Positions 23,627 to 35,670 of a stretch of DNA of 64,000 bases are shown piece after piece (within the stretch, counting starts at the first letter, position 1; each line of letters opens with the position of its first letter). The stretch spans positions 58,027,306-58,091,305 of the forward strand of contig OX421963.1 in the NCBI GenBank assembly GCA_949128115.1, in the 5' to 3' direction. A program made the translations under genes and the position numbers. The DNA comes from Anaspis maculata. Taxonomy: Eukaryota; Arthropoda; Insecta; Coleoptera; Scraptiidae. The notes below the pieces were generated by a model that saw only the letters and a program-made list of their open reading frames with translations, searched no databases and was not told where the DNA came from.

Positions 23627-24178
23627 TGCTCACATCAACAATAATTGGAAATCTTCAATTTCAAACTGAAAATCTAGCAGGCACTTCTCTGATTAGTACC
23701 CTGCCCTTACGCTAGGGGCGCTGAACACGGGACAAATTCTGAAGCCAAGTTGCCGATCTAAGTAAGCGCAGCGTTTTGACATTCCTTGTCTATGGTAAGG
23801 ACCTTTCACGATGGGCCAAATTCCATGACAGGAGACTTAGTTCATTCATTACGTTAGCAGTCAAACCCACTCTAGATGATTATTAGGGTAGCTGAACAGT
23901 TATGATTCAAGTACGAAAAACAATCCAGTTTCAAATTCAATTCGTCTGATCTTTGAGGACTCACTTTCGAGATATGTAAATTAGTTTTAAGATTTCCAAT
24001 GGCAATTCCAACCCAATAGAATTTAGTAATTTGTGAAAGTTTATGTGCATTGGTAAATTATTATTTCATTCATTAGTTTCTTTTCAAAAACATGTATAAA
24101 TTACTGACTTAGGCAAAAGTTCAGTATGATCGCAAACAAACAGGATTATTTAATAAATTGCGGAACTTTACTCTTTAG
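23627..24178. other. No gene recognised
   Basis: AT-rich stretch between element C and a GC-rich block. Only short unsupported frames are present. Confidence 0.4.
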
Positions 24179-24789
24179 GTCGTCTTCGGTTCTTCGGTTT
24201 ATACCTGCCGGGGTCGGAGGTAGGCTCTGGTCCGTACGCGACAACGGGGGTAGGCTGTCGGTGGTGGGCACCTCGTCCATGGCTAGCCGGAGATTCTTGA
24301 GTCGGTAACGGGGACTCGGTGGCTGCGAGGCAGGCGGAGTAGTTCCGTGTGGGAACCGGGTCGGCTGGTGCCGCGGAAGGTGTGGGTCTCGGCGAAGGGG
24401 GTGAGGGCGGTTTTTCTCAACTTCCTCTCAGTAGCTCGCCGGGAACCATCAACCATAAGGTGGTCAACCTGGGTGCTTTCTGCTCGGCTCCGGGTAGCTC
24501 AGCCCTATAAGACGAACGTAACCCTCCACCGCGACCTCGCAAGAGGTCCTTGGTCCGCTAGAAATATACGCTTATATAAGAAAACTTCGTATTTGCATCT
24601 TTCTTGCGTAAGTTAAGATTAGGGCTTCTACTTTAGTCAAGGGGTGTCGCGGACTCGCGGGGGAGTTATTCATCTACATGATTCAAAGGGTGCGTCGGCT
24701 TGTTCCGACTTATCATTGCTCCGACTCTCGCTTGGTCCGACCTTGGGCTGGCATCACTGGAGATGAAGTGAGGCTTCTGGTACGTTCTG
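24179..24789. other. GC-rich block, retroelement-like but unassigned
   Basis: About 24190-24560 is markedly GC-rich, with a CTTATATAAG TATA-like site at 24571. 24685-24789 is the inverse of 32508-32612, including GTGCGTCGGCTTGTTCCGAC and ATCACTGGAGATGAAGTGAG. In both places it ends next to a (C/A)AGTGGCGTAGC element end. It could be an LTR or UTR fragment; I cannot show paired LTRs. Confidence 0.4.
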
Positions 24790-26296
24790 CAGTGGCGTAG
24801 CCCCAGCCGTTTGGGGCAGGGCATAGACCGGGCGCGGGCAGGGCATACAAGGGCAGGGGCATCGGCATCACGTGACTGTCATGAGGACCCTAGCCTGGAG
24901 TGAAGAATCAACAAACCGGCACTTTGCATTAGGTAAACATCGCCGTTTACCTCGGGGGTGCCATGAGGATTCGCTATTCTGGGATAACATAAACCATATA
25001 CTTATCACATAAACATAAACAGAGGCGGTGGTATGGACTCCCGTAATGTGTTCAGCTTTGTGAAGAAGATGTAGGTAAATTTACTTTCAAAAACCAGTAC
25101 CTAGATAAAACCGCATAATATGGAGGCATTCTGAACCTATACCTATCTGCATGGCTTTCAAAAGAAGTAGCCACACTTGTTGTTCGCCTTATATACTTTC
25201 TATTCCTTGACAGAAATTCACCATTCAGGTCTTTTTGGGAAGTTACAAGAATGTATTTTGGTTTGAGCTTATAGACATTTTCAAAATCCAAAAAAATTCA
25301 AGTTTTGAAAAAATTATTTTTCTATTATAAAAATGTTTGTAGGCTCAAACTAAAGTACCTACATCCTTGTAGCTTTCCAAAAAGACCTGAATGGTAAATT
25401 TCTTTCTTAGAAAAAACCCACACGGATTGATTCCGCAATAATGTCTTCATTTCACCAATATAAATAACTTTGTCCTTAAATGTAAAATAGTTATTTCATC
25501 AGCGACCATTGCAGCTAGAATCGATAACGACCAATTTTTACATGGAGCCAAAGCGGGAGCCAAAGTAATCAACACCGCCTGACGGAAAAGAGAAATATAG
25601 GGTCATTTGTCGCAGACAGGTAGGACTCAAGGCGAAGACAGCAAAGCTTTTGGTTTTGTCTGCAGCAATCATTTGGTTACCTACTCTAGTTACTTCTAGT
25701 TCCTAGTCCTAGTCCTCTAGTAGGATTAGTTGGTTAGTTAGTAGTAGGTGGTACTAAAGTAGGTACCAACCAGACCCAGTTGGAGTTTTGTTTGTCATGC
25801 GAAATTTTTTATGGGGAGGGGGGGCATCTGAGAGTCACTCATCTAGTTTGGAGTAGTATATATTGTATGTGGCGGATTTACCCGTTCAGTCAGCTTATTT
25901 AGTCGCAAGTTTTAATTTCAGCCGTAAGCGCAGCCCCGCTTATTGGCTGTTCTGAGGAGGCTGGTTCGTAAGAGCTGCGCTTGCGACGAAAATTAAAACT
26001 TGCTGCTAAATAAGCTGACAGAACGCACCTTTAGAGGCCCCCAAGGGGGGTCTGGGGGAGGGGGGCGTGCCGCGCAGAATTTTTTGCGGATAATAATATG
26101 AATGTTGATAGTAATAAGTGTTTTTTAGTCAACAGTCGACACAAAACAGGTAATCAAAATTAATTTCAAAAGCAAATGAAAATGGAAAAAGATGTAAAAC
26201 AGATTTTTTTAAGGTTAAAAAAAGTGGGGGAGAAGGGCCCTCTCCCAACAGTTTTCGCGGGGGCCCTCAGCCACTTAGCTAGGCCGCTACGCCACT
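24790..26296. mobile_element. hAT-like element with CAGTGGCGTAGCC end, copy 1 (1.5 kb)
   Basis: Begins CAGTGGCGTAGCC and ends GGCCGCTACGCCACT (last base changed). It contains an internal palindrome at about 25190-25480. Palindrome blocks GACAGAAATTCACCATTCAGG and TTTGGTTTGAGC are shared with the second copy at 45317-46376. No clear 8-bp flank duplication remains. Non-coding. Confidence 0.65.
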
Positions 26297-26869
26297 AAAC
26301 TCGGGTTACATAAATACACATTATATACCGAGCATTATTATATACCAATCAATCATCATTAATATTATTATATAAAGAAAAAATGAAAAATTAATACATA
26401 TAAAACAAAGCCCTGCTCGAACTCTCAAACAGAGGCCTCTTGTTTTGTGAATGAAGTAGGTAGGTATATAAAGTGAAGTTGAGAATGTGCAGGTTTGAAG
26501 TAATGAGACTGAAAGGGCGGAAGGGGGGGGAGGGGGCAGGGCCCAGAAACTAGCATACATCGATTTAAGAAAAAATCTTACAAACTTCGAATTTACAAAA
26601 ATGAAGGGAAAAAAACAAAAAAAACGCTGGGCCCCTTTGATAGCGCGCGTTAGGCCCTGGGCGCGCGTTCACTGCGCCCATGGGTAAATCCGCCAAATTA
26701 TAATATCTGTGGGACACGATGACCGAATGTGATTGATTCATATTTTATGTCAAGTTCCTTGTGGCGTGAACCCTACCCTACTAACGTCATCCACTTCCTA
26801 TAACCTCTAACTTATAGGTACTGCGAAGGGGCAAATTATATGCTCTTTCCTTCCTTCCTCAAGAAACAG
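26297..26869. other. No gene recognised
   Basis: AT-rich, with purine-rich runs (GGGGGGGAGGGGG at about 26523) and a GGGCGCGCGTT palindromic run at about 26655. No coding support. Confidence 0.4.
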
Positions 26870-28620
26870 TCCTAGCTCGAAAATGCGGGGCTTTCATGAA
26901 AAATCTAACGGTACTTTATTCTTCAAGATGAGACGACGGATCATTTGATTGTGCCGATTCCCGAAAATTCAGAAGATTATAGTGACACCAGGACCGAGCC
27001 AAAGCAGGGGTCGCAAGGCCGTTTTTCTTCACATTTCGCAGACTTCTTGGGTTTCAGAAACGACAATCGTAGTTGGAATATTCACAGTTGGGTCAATCCC
27101 TCCTATATTTGCAGAAGAACCCCGAATTTTTCGATTCCGACTGGCCGAAAAAATCGAAAAATGGAAATTACACTCCGTACTCCGAGTTACACTCGCTCCG
27201 AGCCGTTATGCCGTCGCCATTAACAGCCATTAAAGGAGTAGGCGCTGTGTGCTGTGATGACATGACCATGGTATCTTCACGTTCACGAAAACGATTTTCC
27301 CGGTTATCGAGACCATCGCGTACAGATGCGCTCTAGAAAACTTTAGCATCAGGTACTTGAAGGACAATTTTCGGTGGTACTGAAGCTGAGATAAACCGAT
27401 AAATCTTCTGAAAGTCTAAATTTGCAAAAAAAACAGTGCTAACTTGAAAATGCGGGCTTTAATAAAAAATCTTCTAACGGCACTTTATCCTCCAAATGAA
27501 ACGGCGGATCAAGCCATGGTACCGATTCCCAAAAATTTTCACGAATAATGACACCAGGGTCGGGCTAAGGGCTCCGGAGTCGATTTTTTTGACATTTCGC
27601 AGACTTTGTAGCCTCGAAAGCGACATTCGACGACGCAATTTCCATAATTAGGTCAATTCCTTACATATTTGCAAAACAAACGAAATTTTTCGGGTTCAGC
27701 TGACTGAAAATATGACCTGGTCGTTCTAAGAATACAGATCGCATTTTTTTCTTGAATGAGCCTATATTGAACGCAAAAAAAATTGCGGTCAAAAAAACCC
27801 AAAAATTTCATGGATCTCAGGATTCTCAGGTGCTAAAAGGTCTACCGAGCAATTTTTTCGGGGAAATTTCGAAATTATCAATTTTTTTCAAAAAAAAACT
27901 TTGCAAATCGAAAACGCAGGCTCTAATCAAAAATCTTCTAACGGCATTTTATTCTCCAAATGAGACAAGAGATCATTCGATTCTGCCGATTTACGAAAAT
28001 TCTCACGACAGGGTTCTCGCTAGTCAATGGAGTCAAATTTCTTTGACTTTTTCCCTGATTTTACAGACCATGGATGGTCGTGAGTTTTCCCTGACTACTG
28101 AGTAAAGAAATTCTCAAGCACCTAGTAAAAGAAATAGTTGTGGGTAGCAGGTAAAATAAAGCGATCAATTTTTTCGGCAAACACAAAACATGTTAACTGC
28201 ATGATTGATGACTAGGAGCGATAACAGATTTGAAAGATGAAAAAAAAGTTGCTCAGTTTACGAATTCCCTGACCATCAGAAAAAAACCTTGACTTTTTCA
28301 TTTTTTTTTTTCAAAATTTCATGACATTTCCTGACCAACATTTTTAAATAGTTAATTCTCCAGGTTTTCCAGGTTTTTCGGATTAGCGGGAGCCCTGCAC
28401 GATTAATGATACCAGAGCTGACCAAAGGGCTCCGGGGCCGGTTTTTGATAAATCTTTTATAGCCTAAAACTGACAAAAAAAAAATTAACTTGAAAACGCG
28501 GGCTTAGATCAAAAATCTTCTAGAATAAGCCCTTCATTCTTCATTTTCACACGATACCAGAGTGGGCCGCCAGGCTCCGGGGTAATTTTTTTCACATTTC
28601 GCTGACTTGTGGCTTCAAAA
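26870..28620. repeat. Four degenerate long tandem units (about 460-580 bp each)
   Basis: Units begin near 26874, 27440, 27904 and 28487. Each opens with a variant of AAAATGCGGGCTTTAATAAA, then ATCTTCTAACGGCACTTTAT. A later block reads GATTCCCGAAAATTC, then GACACCAGG, then GGGCTCCGGGG.CG, then TTTCGCAGAC. The frames at 26945-27336 come from unit 1 and have no family support. Confidence 0.75.
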
Positions 28621-28929
28621 ACGACACTGCAACATTTTATTCCAGCATTTTCGGTTTTTCCGTTCTTTCGAGTTTTTCATCTTTTCGGGGGTATCTTCGC
28701 CCATTTTTGGAATTACCAGACAGTGAAATCGTACTTTGAACCTTATATTATTCTTCTGTTCATAGATCCCCTGTTGTGAAATAACTCTAGCTCTCACTCC
28801 AGCTCGTTATTTGTTTTAGCTTCTACCGTTAAAAAAATCGGCTGTGCCACCCCAAAACTTTTCCGACTAGTACCCAGGAACCTCTGGAATTTTTTTTCGA
28901 AACGCCCCTCCGGGTGGAAAGTTAGAATT

Positions 28930-29985
28930 AGAAAGAGAGATTGAAAATAATTTGCAAGAAATTGAAAATTTTGTCAGGAAAATTTGAATTTTCCGGGAAA
29001 ACATCAAATCTTATTCCAAATCATTGTAAAAATAATCAATTAAAAGCTTCACTCCAAGCTCCATCATTCAAGTCCGGTTTCGAAAACCCAGGCCGGTTTT
29101 ACATTTTCAACCAGAAAATTCTCGTGAAGTTGAGAAAAAATTGTTGGAGAATGTTCATGACCCAGTTACCCCCTGTTTAAAATAGCACTGAAAATCTGTT
29201 CACGGGAGAAAAAGTTGGAAAATTTTAAGTTTTTCCAGAGAGGAAAACTCGAAAACCGTGGGTCCGTTCTCAAAAGTTTTTCTTCCAAAAATTAATTCAA
29301 TCTTTTTTTCAAGTTTAATTCCCAGCATGTCTGCACCTAAAATCAATATTTCGTGGGGCTCACACTGCATGTCAAAGTCTGCATTGCAGTTTTTTCAAAT
29401 TCACGAAATGTGCTAATTTCATTGTGGAAAAATTACCGTAAGAAAACTGGTACCGTGTTAATTTTGAAAATGGGTCTACACGACGCTCAATTCCATCTAC
29501 TTTCGATATCAGTTGGAATTTTTCAAAAAAAGTCGATCCCCGCGAGTGGGAATGAATTTTCGAGATCAAAAAGCGAGTCCTCCTGGTCGAAACACAGGTG
29601 AAATGCCCCTCTCGGTAATATAACTTTTTTTGTTGTGTTGCTTCCTGCCAAAATTTAATTCCAATATCCATCGGATAGAGTTTAAATATAATTGAATGAT
29701 GAAGTTTTGAATTTTGACATTTTTCATTATTCGACATAACAGATAGGACAATACATTCAACTGTGCTGAATACAGTTTTTCAGGGCTTTCAAATGACATA
29801 TTGCAAGTCGAGATCCGTGGGATATATAGCTTCTGACATTTGTTGATAGTGAACAGTTCTGTTTGACAGATGACAGTCAAAAACTATTGGGCTCATTCCA
29901 CGGAAAAACCATGTCTGCACACCAAATTTCAAGTCTAAGTATGTCACAAATTCTTGAGACAGGAAGAGTTGAGGTGTGCTCTGCT
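28930..29985. repeat. Dispersed repeat D, copy 1
   Basis: Matches 38800-40700 in the same orientation. Shared blocks are CCCAGGCCGGTTTTACATTT, then GAAAATCTGTTCACGGGA, then AAACTCGAAAACCGTGG, and TTGACAGATGACAGTCAAAA near the end. Copy 2 has about 770 bp extra between the first two. Non-coding. Confidence 0.78.
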
Positions 29986-30356
29986 TTGGTAAAATTTTTG
30001 AAGAGGAAGAGTCGTTCAACATATAACGTTTTTAATTTTGCAGGTCTGAACTTGATTGCGTTTGTTTATGAGTCCTATATTTTCTTCTGGTTTTAATTAG
30101 TGTAATGGCTAATAGGACAAACCAGTCCTAAAGGCAAAAAAAAGGTGATCGTATCAACGGTTTCGCAGTTACTGTGAGAAATTACAGACAGATAGACAGA
30201 CATCATTCTGGAAATGGTCTTAGTCGTCTTGGGGGACCTCCAAATGGATATATCCGTGGAAATCTCAAAAACTTTTTTCTGCACGATTACAATATGTACT
30301 TACTTTCCCTTCCATGTTGGTGGGGGGAGGAGGGGGTCGGAAAAGTATAAAAGTAA
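29986..30356. other. No gene recognised
   Basis: Flank between dispersed repeat D and the ATTCTCAT-rich element, with a GACAGATAGACAGACA run near 30185. A relative of the 30265-30345 stretch (AAAACTTTTTTCTGCA.GATTACAAT, CTTTCCCTTCCATGTTGGTGG) occurs at about 31048-31110. Confidence 0.4.
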
Positions 30357-31641
30357 CCCTGCTGAAAATCCTCATGGATTCTCATAGGGAAATCTATCTG
30401 GCTTTCATGAGGATCTATATGAGTATTGGAACCGGCATTGCCGCAATGATTCTCATAGGAATCCCGCTGCGTTTTTTCCTCATTGAATCTCATAGATTTC
30501 CATATAAATCCACATAAATGCTCATGGATTCTCATTGATTTCCATATGAATCCACATAAATGCTCATGGATTCTCATTGATTTCCATATGAATCCACATA
30601 AATGCTCATGGATTCTCATTGATTTCCATATGAAATCCACTTAAATGCTCATGGATTCTCATACATTTCCATATGAATCCTCATGGATTCTCATGAAAAC
30701 TCATACAATCCAGATGGATGCCGCACTGAATACAACAAATTGTTATACAAAACCAAGATGGATTTTGAACTGGATTTTTTATTAGATTTTATCACTTACA
30801 AATAAATAAATTCGTGAATGTTCGTGAAATTACATCAATGTCGCACAGGCACACAGGGTGATACTATTGTTCGAGCTATTGTTTTAGTTCAGTGTTCCAA
30901 TGATCTCCTAGAACCTGGAATTGAAGATCATAATTAGTTACTTATGTATTTTACTATAGTTATAGGCACTTAACTTGATAGAAATAGTCCTAATCGTCTT
31001 GGGGAACCTCAAAATGGAATATATCCATCGAAATCCTCGTCGAAATCTCAAACCTTTTCTGCATGATTACAATACTTTTCCTTCCATGTTGGTGGAGCGT
31101 CGGTAAAGTAAAAGTCTTTACATCTTATAGGTATTAACACAACAAACGTAAACAAACAAACCGATGCGGAAAGGAATCAAACTTTTTTTCAGCGTCCTGT
31201 CAGCATTTTGTATTTTCACTGTCACGAAAAGATAACGCACTAGATCGATCGCGCTAGTCGCGCAAGAATTTCCTACGATTCGTGACGACTAGATCAGGCG
31301 AGCGCGCGGGTTTGCCTAAAATTGATGAGATTATATCTGCCAAAGCCGCATAGATTTACAGAATTCACATGTCAATAAGTCAAATAATGGATTTGTATCA
31401 GCATTTATCAGGATTGAATGAGCATTTGCTGTTGATTTCTGCCAATGACTGATGGATTCTCATAGGAATCCCAATGAGGATCCATGAGGATTTTCAGCAG
31501 GAAATGTACGATAGATTCTCATAGAAACTGTTAGACTTCCCATTTATTATGCGTGCGCCTGATTGATGCTCATGGGGCTGATAGAAACTGATGGATTCTC
31601 ATAGGGATTCCAATGAGAATCGATGAGCATTTTCAGCAGGG
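30357..31641. mobile_element. Element with CCCTGCTGAAAAT ends and ATTCTCATGG-rich interior
   Basis: Begins CCCTGCTGAAAATCCTCATG and ends ATTTTCAGCAGGG. A third such end lies at about 31485-31500. Both subterminal zones are built from ATGGATTCTCATAGG-type units. I see no clean flank duplication. Non-coding; possibly two overlapping insertions. Confidence 0.7.
30481..30690. repeat. 42-bp minisatellite, about 4-5 units
   Basis: The unit comprises CATGGATTCTCATTGATTTC, then CATATGAATCCACATAAATG, then CT. Since 42 is a multiple of 3, the minus strand reads as a 14-residue repeat (GFIWKSMRIHEHLC) without stops. That explains the 117-codon frame at 30287-30640. Confidence 0.88.
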
Positions 31642-31790
31642 AAGGACGTCAAATTAGGTGGTTTTGGCATGTTTCTGGCAAATTGTTTCGTATTATGCGT
31701 TCAGCTTTTATTTTCACCAAAGCAGGCGAGTCTAGTGTGTGATGTGTGACAGAATCCACCTTGTAAGAGCGCATATTTTTGGAATTGATA

Positions 31791-31988
31791 AGCCGCTTTT
31801 ACAGAACTTCGTATGTCGCCGGGGACAGTGTCGCTGGCCAATAGGATTCGATCCGCCTGTACTCCCCTACCTCCCTCCTTAACTCCCCGCGACACGAGTT
31901 TCTCTCGTCGTGTCGTTCAAATTATTCAACTACATACAGTGGAGTGGAGGATTGTCGCCGGCGACAAACGAAGTTCTGTAAAGCCGCC
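31791..31988. repeat. Short palindromic MITE (AGCCGC..ACAGAACTTCG arms)
   Basis: The left arm AGCCGCTTTTACAGAACTTCG and GTCGCCGG return inverted as CCGGCGACAAACGAAGTTCT and GTAAAGCCGCC. The unit is about 200 bp; no duplication was established. Confidence 0.7.
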
Positions 31989-32126
31989 AATAAGCATTAG
32001 GTATTCTGTGTGATAAAGGGTATTATAGTTACTATACTCTTTTAAAAAGACGTATGATCACCCGTGATTATCACACTCTTCCGTGTGGTTTCCTTCGAAA
32101 ACCAGTCGTGTGACAATACTGCATAC

Positions 32127-32257
32127 GACCTACAAGTTGGGGCTAAGACCGCCGTAAGTGCGGTTACTATAGCAACGGGCGCAACGGCCAATCAGACCGC
32201 TCTATTTGGCAAGTTACGCCGTCCTAACTTTTGCGCCTGGAACTTGGTATCGAGCCC
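32127..32257. mobile_element. Short palindromic MITE, copy 2 (GGGCTCGATACCAAGTT family)
   Basis: Inverse copy of 6444-6568. The right end AACTTGGTATCGAGCCC is intact and the left end is diverged (CTACAAGTTGGGGCT). It retains extra GGGCGCAACGGCCAATC sequence missing from copy 1. Confidence 0.72.
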
Positions 32258-32507
32258 TTATCTATTAATACGATTCTGGCCAATAAATCGGGCATGCATG
32301 CGCCACTCAAAGGCAGTGAAGCCAAACCTTTCTCAAAAGCAGCTCCCGGGAATGAGGTCCCCCGATCAGGGACACCGTCCAGCTTAAAATGAGAGATACT
32401 TAATTAACTTTCTCTGGACGGTCCTCTATCTGGCTCATGTATTTCGCGTAATCTGGCGACCAAACGCAGGAAGCATAATCAGGCCCTCCCCTTCGCTACG
32501 CCACTAG

Positions 32508-33154
32508 CCATTGCCTGTGCAGAAGCCTCACTTCATCTCCAGTGATGCCAACCCAAGGTCGGACCAAGCGAGAGTCGGAGCAATGATAAGTCGGAACAAG
32601 CCGACGCACCCGATTCAAAGGCAACAGAAGTGTTAGTTGTTTCCTTCTATCGCAGGGAATGATATGGACTCAGAGGGCGTTCTTTGTCTAACGGTGGAAT
32701 AGGGATACAACTTTGTGGTATGCAAACGGTTTCGGAGAAGGCACAAAAGGACTTAACGGAAGCGCTAAAACAACAACATCGCCGCTTTGGATGGTCCGGT
32801 CCTTGTCTGACTGGCGTACTGCTTGTCTCTGCTCTCTGTCTCTTGCAGACCCGCTATCCGATTGGCTGAGCGCCGAGCGGGTGTTGGAACGATGGCTCGG
32901 TGGTACACTTCGGCCTGCGTCTCGCTTGCTCTTGTGCTGGTGGACTGAAACAGAGAATGGTTAGGATCGCAGTGCTCTTCGGACCGCCGTTTCTCTTTTC
33001 CTCTTCGGCTGCACACGAGTGCACTGAAGATGTGCGACGTGCTCTCGGAGGAGGTACGGAAACCTCTCGAACCTCATCCTTCGGCGCACGGGGAACCTGA
33101 TCCTCTCTGGCGCTTGCTGTGTATGTTGGGTTGTCTAGTTTAAAGGGGCAAATT
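32508..33154. other. GC-rich block, no gene called
   Basis: 32508-32612 is the inverse of 24685-24789. The rest (32650-33110) is GC-rich with overlapping short frames on both strands and no recognised domain. It lies just inside the inner edge of palindrome B's right arm. Confidence 0.4.
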
Positions 33155-35280
33155 CGTAGGCGGTTTCAGAGGTCTCCATTCCTGCAAAAATTACGAGTAA
33201 TATCCAGTGGGGACATAGAAAGAAATGCTCTTGGAAAAGAGGTACTGAAGAGCTCACCACTTCTTTGAAAAATACCATTACAAGAAAAATTTCTTCATAT
33301 TTAGGATTAGGGAATGCGATTTAGTTGGGAACGCAACAGAACATATGAATTTATCGTTTCCTTGCACAGCAGAAAAAATAAAAAGTTTTTTTGACCTCTG
33401 CGAAAGAATTTTTTTTCAAATGTGAAGAATGAATCGGACACGACGACATTTGATGAAAATATTTTCAATAGACCCGTAAGCTTCACTTATAGTAGGTACA
33501 GGAAAAATATTTAAAAAATCGGCAAAACCTCGGAATAAATATGGACGTCATGAAAATTTGATATTCTGTTCAGAATTGGGTGCTCTACAACATATCCGAA
33601 ATCGCCAAAATGCGGTTTTGGCGCATTTTGATCGCACTCGGGGGTTTTGAGTTATTGGAGGGGGGTAAAAAATTGCAACTTAAAATGGAGGGGATGGAAC
33701 CTGTCGATCCATTGAAAGCAAATACGTTATAATTTGACGCATCATATCCCGCTGATACTATTTTGGCACAAAAGTGTCGATCCTTGTTGAAGGGGGGTCG
33801 TGGGGGGGCGAAGCTCTGCCAGGTGGTTCATTTTGTTTTTCTGGCCATGTAGAACCGATCACGACAAGTTTGGTATTTTTTCCGACTAAATTCAATCTTC
33901 TAAACTCGAATTTGATGTGTAAATTTGGATGAAAACAAGTTTGAACAAGTTAACTTGGGAAAACTTGTTTTTTCTTCGACAATTTTGACGAATTTTTTTT
34001 TCACTGTTGAAGGTGTTTATTTTTGAAAATATTTAAGGGGCGATTGGATTGAAGTGTATTCCCCACGAGAATCATCTACTCGATGTATAATTTTTTTTCT
34101 CGAGTTTAAAAAATCGATTTGAACTTGAGCCGGCGCGGCGCGTCGTCTACTACTGACCAGAACATTACAGCATGCACCTTTAAATGAAATCACCTCAATC
34201 TATTAAAGAAATGATAACTCATTTTTGAAAATTGGAGGATTTGTGCAGAATTAAACTCCCTACAACATAAACCAAATCGCCATGAATCGCACTGGAGGGT
34301 TTTGAGTTATTTGAGGGGAGAGGTAACAGTTCATAGAGTATGTATCTTGCCAAAATGTTATCCTCCTCCTCGAATAACTCAAAATCGTGCATTGCGAGTC
34401 AAGGCGATTTTGTTCATGTTATAGGGAATTCAATTATACACAGATCCTCCAATTTTCAAAGATAAGTTGTTATTTCTTAAATAGTTTGAGGTGTTTTCAT
34501 TTAAAGGTGCATTCTGTAGTGTTCTGGTCAGTAGTAGACGACGCGCCGCGCCGGCTCAAGTTCAAACCGATTTTTGAAACTTGAGAAACAAAACTATACA
34601 TCGAGTGGATGATTTTCGTGAAGAATACACTTCAATTCAATGGTCCCTGAAAATTTTCTGAAAATGAACACCTCCAACAGTAAAAAAAAATTCGTCAAAA
34701 CTGTCAAAGAAAAAACAAGTTTTCTCAAGTTAACTTGTTCAAACTTGTTTTCATCCGAATTTACACATCGGATATGAGTTCAGGAGATTGAATTTAGTCC
34801 GAAAAGATACCAAACTTGTCGTGATTGGTTCTACATGGCCAGAAAAACAAAATGAACCACCTAGCAGAGATTCGCCCCCCCAATACTCCCCTTTAACAAT
34901 AATGGACACTTTTTGTGCCAAAATGGTATCAACGGGATATGATTCGTCGAACTGTAATGTTTTTGCATCCAATGGATTGACGGGTTCCATCCCCTCCATT
35001 TTTAGCTGCAATTTTTTACCCCCCCCTCCAATAACTCAAAACCCCCGGGTGCGATTTTTGGCGATTTTGGATCCTTTTGTGAAAGTTCTTGCATCTTGAA
35101 AATTTGGAGGGCCTCCATTGGCCCCCTAAGGGACAAAATATCGAGTGCTGCGGGTCAAATCGCTTGTCTTGGTATAAAGTATGCCCATACAAAATCTCGT
35201 TACTGCACTATAAAGTGCAGTATCGATAGTGCAATAAAGTGCAGTATCGATGTATTTTTAGGTGTGTACCGCTTGCACTA
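33155..35280. repeat. Right arm of TAG-ended palindrome B, interrupted by another palindrome
   Basis: 33155-33490 and 35085-35280 together are the inverse of 15808-16330. They end ACCGCTTGCACTA at 35280, followed by TTG. About 1.6 kb between them (33490-35085) is an insertion that is itself a near-loopless palindrome. The short duplicated hairpin TGCACTATAAAGTGCAGTATCG at 35213-35255 is extra to the left arm. Confidence 0.82.
33595..35075. mobile_element. Near-loopless palindrome nested in the right arm of B
   Basis: Left blocks GGGGGTTTTGAGTTATTGGA, then AATGGAGGGGATGGAACC, then TTTTTCTGGCCATGTAGAACC, and the central GGCGCGGCGCGTCGTCTACTA all return inverted at 34530-35070. The centre lies near 34340. 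Arms of about 740 bp leave almost no loop. Frames in one arm (about 34751-35011 minus, 34788-35099 plus) are palindrome translations. Confidence 0.85.
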
Positions 35281-35283
35281 TTG

Positions 35284-35670
35284 ATGTTTCACGGGAACGA
35301 TAATATAACACACGTAAAAATCCATGATGATCCATGGGATTCAAACCTACCATTGTCCGGCTGAAGACGAAGCAAATTACTTACCTACATAGAATTTTTT
35401 ATTTTTAAAGTAGGTACTGCCTATGTCACTAAACCTTAGTAATAATTACAACTCATGTTTTGAAATAATAATAAATAATATTAAATGTATTTCCATCTTA
35501 TCTCTATCTCTTCTTGATTCAGTGAAATCTCAATACATCCAAATGAACGTAAAGCACGTTTGAACCTAAGCTTATATTATCACTATCACAGTTTGAAACA
35601 ATTACAATGATGCTATTAAAGCCACAACAATATTTTTATTAATTATTAATGACAAAACGCGTGTTATTAT
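35284..35670. other. 3' flank of the GPR107-like gene
   Basis: AT-rich; contains the AATAAA of the minus-strand GPR107-like gene and an (AAT)n-like stretch near 35465. Nothing else is seen. Confidence 0.5.
35635..35640 (-). promoter_or_regulatory. Polyadenylation signal of GPR107-like gene
   Basis: AATAAA on the minus strand (TTTATT on plus), 30 bp past the stop in the last exon. This supports 35671 as the true 3' end of the coding region. Confidence 0.55.

Noticed and set aside
30287..30640. 117-codon frame with a 14-residue repeat
   Set aside because: Produced by the 42-bp minisatellite; no start or splice context and no homology.
30481..30690. CRISPR-like periodic repeat
   Set aside because: The units are directly adjacent without unique spacers, and the genome is eukaryotic.
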